Source: Sphaerisporangium rufum (GTDB taxonomy: Bacteria; Actinomycetota; Actinomycetes; Streptosporangiales; Streptosporangiaceae). From it: DNA of 64,000 nucleotides. Below the pieces are notes generated by a model that searched no databases, was not told the DNA's origin, and saw only the letters and a program-made list of their open reading frames with translations. The stretch's first letter is position 1; every line of letters begins with the position of its first letter. The stretch lies in NCBI RefSeq assembly GCF_016863395.1, contig NZ_BOOU01000036.1, positions 62,001 through 126,000 of the forward strand, read 5' to 3'. Shown in pieces: positions 62,690 to 64,000 of this stretch. Both the position numbers and the translations under genes were made by a program.

Positions 62690-64000
62690 TCAGCGCGGGC
62701 GGGCCACCCGGGCCTCGTCCCACACCGGGCGGGGCGTCTCACGCACCCGCCCGTCGGCGCCGAAGACCAGGAAGCGGTCGAACCCGGCGGCGAACCACCG
62801 GTCGTGGGTGACCGCGACCACGGTGCCCTCGAAGCGGTCCAGGCCGTCCTGCAGGGCCTCCGCGCTGGCCAGGTCGAGGTTGTCGGTGGGCTCGTCCAGC
62901 AGCAGCATCGTCGCGCCGGACAGCTCCAGCAGCAGGATCTGCAACCGGGCCTGCTGGCCGCCCGACAGCGTCTCGAACCGCTGCTCGGCGACCCCACCGG
63001 CCAGCTCGTATCGGTCCAGCGCCTTCATGGCCTCGTTCTTCAGCCGCGCGTGCTCGGTCATGACGATCTCGCACGGCGTGCGGCCGCGCAGCTCGGGCCG
63101 CGCGTGGGTCTGGGCGAAGTGGCCGGGGACGACCCGGGCGCCCAGCCGGCCCGTCCCGGCGTGCCGGACGTCCTCCCCGGCGAGCAGCCGCAGGAAGTGG
63201 GACTTGCCCGAGCCGTTGGAGCCGAGCACCGCGACCCGCTCGCCGTACCAGATCTCCAGGTCGAACGGCCGCATCAGGCCGGTCAGCTCCAGGCCCTCGC
63301 AGATGACCGCCCGCCGGCCGGTGCGCCCGCCGCGCAGCCGCATGCTGATCGCCTGGTCGCGGGGCGCCTCCTCCGGCGGCCCGGCCTCCTCGAACCGGCG
63401 CAGCCGCGTCTGCGCCGCGTGGTAGGCCGACGACATGCCGTCGTTGTAGGTGGCCTTCTGCTTCAGCATGACGACCAGGCGCCGCAGCTTGGCGTGCTCC
63501 TCGTCCCAGCGGCGGCGCAGCTCCTCCAGCCGCTCGTTGCGCTCCCGCCTGGCCTGCGCGTAAGTCGTGAAGCCGCCGCCGTGCACCCACACGCCGCCCG
63601 ACTCGACGGTGACGATGCGGTCGGCGGCGTTGGCCAGCAGCTGCCGGTCGTGCGAGACCAGCAGGACGGTCTTCGGGGTGTCGCGCAGCGCCTGCTCCAG
63701 CCACTCCTTGCCCGGAACGTCCAGGTAGTTGTCCGGCTCGTCCAGCAGCAGCGTCTGGTCGGGGCCGCGCAGCAGCGCCTCCAGCACCAGCCGCTTCTGC
63801 TCGCCGCCGGACAGCGTGTTCACCTCGCGGTACTTGACGTTGTCGTAGGGCGCGCCGAGCGCGGCGACGGTGCAGGTGTCCCAGAGCACCTCGATCTCGT
63901 AGCCGCCGGCGTCGGTGTAGTCGGTGATCGCCTGGGCGTACCGCATCTGGGTCTTCTCGTCGTCGCGCTCCATCATGGCGAGCTCGGCCGCCTCCAGCCG
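62690..64000 (-). CDS. ABC-F ATPase, N-terminus beyond the window
   Basis: At least 436 codons of a soluble ABC-F protein; the 5' end is cut off at 64000. The visible part includes the first signature and Walker B (LSGGEQKRLVLEALL, LLLDEPDNYLDVP), a long charged linker (RRERNERLEELRRRWDEEHAK), and the second cassette with Walker A LGSNGSGKS, LSGGQQARLQILLLE and LLLDEPTDNLDLAS. ABC-F proteins act on ribosomes, either as translation factors or antibiotic-resistance proteins. Which one cannot be told without the full linker. Confidence 0.92.
   Translation of the reverse strand, partial: RLEAAELAMMERDDEKTQMRYAQAITDYTDAGGYEIEVLWDTCTVAALGAPYDNVKYREVNTLSGGEQKRLVLEALLRGPDQTLLLDEPDNYLDVPGKEWLEQALRDTPKTVLLVSHDRQLLANAADRIVTVESGGVWVHGGGFTTYAQARRERNERLEELRRRWDEEHAKLRRLVVMLKQKATYNDGMSSAYHAAQTRLRRFEEAGPPEEAPRDQAISMRLRGGRTGRRAVICEGLELTGLMRPFDLEIWYGERVAVLGSNGSGKSHFLRLLAGEDVRHAGTGRLGARVVPGHFAQTHARPELRGRTPCEIVMTEHARLKNEAMKALDRYELAGGVAEQRFETLSGGQQARLQILLLELSGATMLLLDEPTDNLDLASAEALQDGLDRFEGTVVAVTHDRWFAAGFDRFLVFGADGRVRETPRPVWDEARVARPR

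Overview
The window is 64 kb of very GC-rich DNA with GTG and TTG starts. It carries Lsr2, an actinobacterial SepF-like protein, a SAM-IV riboswitch, a ydaO-type c-di-AMP riboswitch, DUF3180, DUF2520 and DUF2342 families, and menaquinone-linked EtfD. This points firmly to an actinomycete (Actinomycetota). Overall gene content recalls Streptosporangiales such as Thermomonosporaceae, but the genus is inference. The ftsH-folE-folP-folB-folK, panC-nadB-nadC-coaX, lsr2-clpC and radA-disA neighbourhoods are ordinary chromosomal core. I see no phage, transposase, CRISPR array, rRNA or tRNA gene.

Layout. 1-8.7 kb: a partial SepF-like gene, a large secreted S8 protease, a DJ-1/PfpI protein, an RNA methylase, and a GntR regulator with a small Trp-rich protein. 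8.9-15.3 kb: a DivIVA-like coiled-coil protein, a gamma carbonic anhydrase, an unrecognised 447-residue protein, a CsoR copper sensor with its own operator-like site, and a glycosyltransferase pair. 15.4-26.2 kb: EtfD, a TetR regulator with a TIM-barrel isomerase, a methyltransferase, a MerR-thioredoxin pair, radA, disA, mutY and an EboE-like gene. 26.5-34.8 kb: clpC, lsr2, an RDD membrane protein with a prion-like QGY-rich domain, an ArgA-like GNAT, and a secreted NlpC/P60 hydrolase under a c-di-AMP riboswitch.

35.3-46.8 kb: an NAD/CoA cluster (DUF2520 protein, panC, a single-frame nadB-nadC fusion, coaX), a MidA-family methyltransferase, a P450, TerC, a SAM-IV riboswitch ahead of a cysteine-desulfurase-like enzyme, and a stand-alone NuoD paralogue. 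47.1-57.5 kb: a long leftward run of dacB, a zinc metalloprotease, tilS, hpt, ftsH, folE, folP, an NTF2-like gene, folB, folK and DUF3180. 57.6-64 kb: pyrophosphatase, a membrane-anchored sigma-like protein, a saccharopine-dehydrogenase-like oxidoreductase, a lipoprotein and a partial ABC-F ATPase.

Connections. DisA makes c-di-AMP, and the riboswitch 10 kb away should read it and control a cell-wall endopeptidase. The MidA-family methyltransferase is the bacterial relative of NDUFAF7, which methylates one arginine of the complex I 49-kDa subunit. The NuoD paralogue 4 kb away carries an arginine at exactly that position. Many genes lack a Shine-Dalgarno sequence and instead have a TANNNT-type hexamer 6-8 nt before the start codon, so leaderless transcription appears common; this was used to choose several starts.
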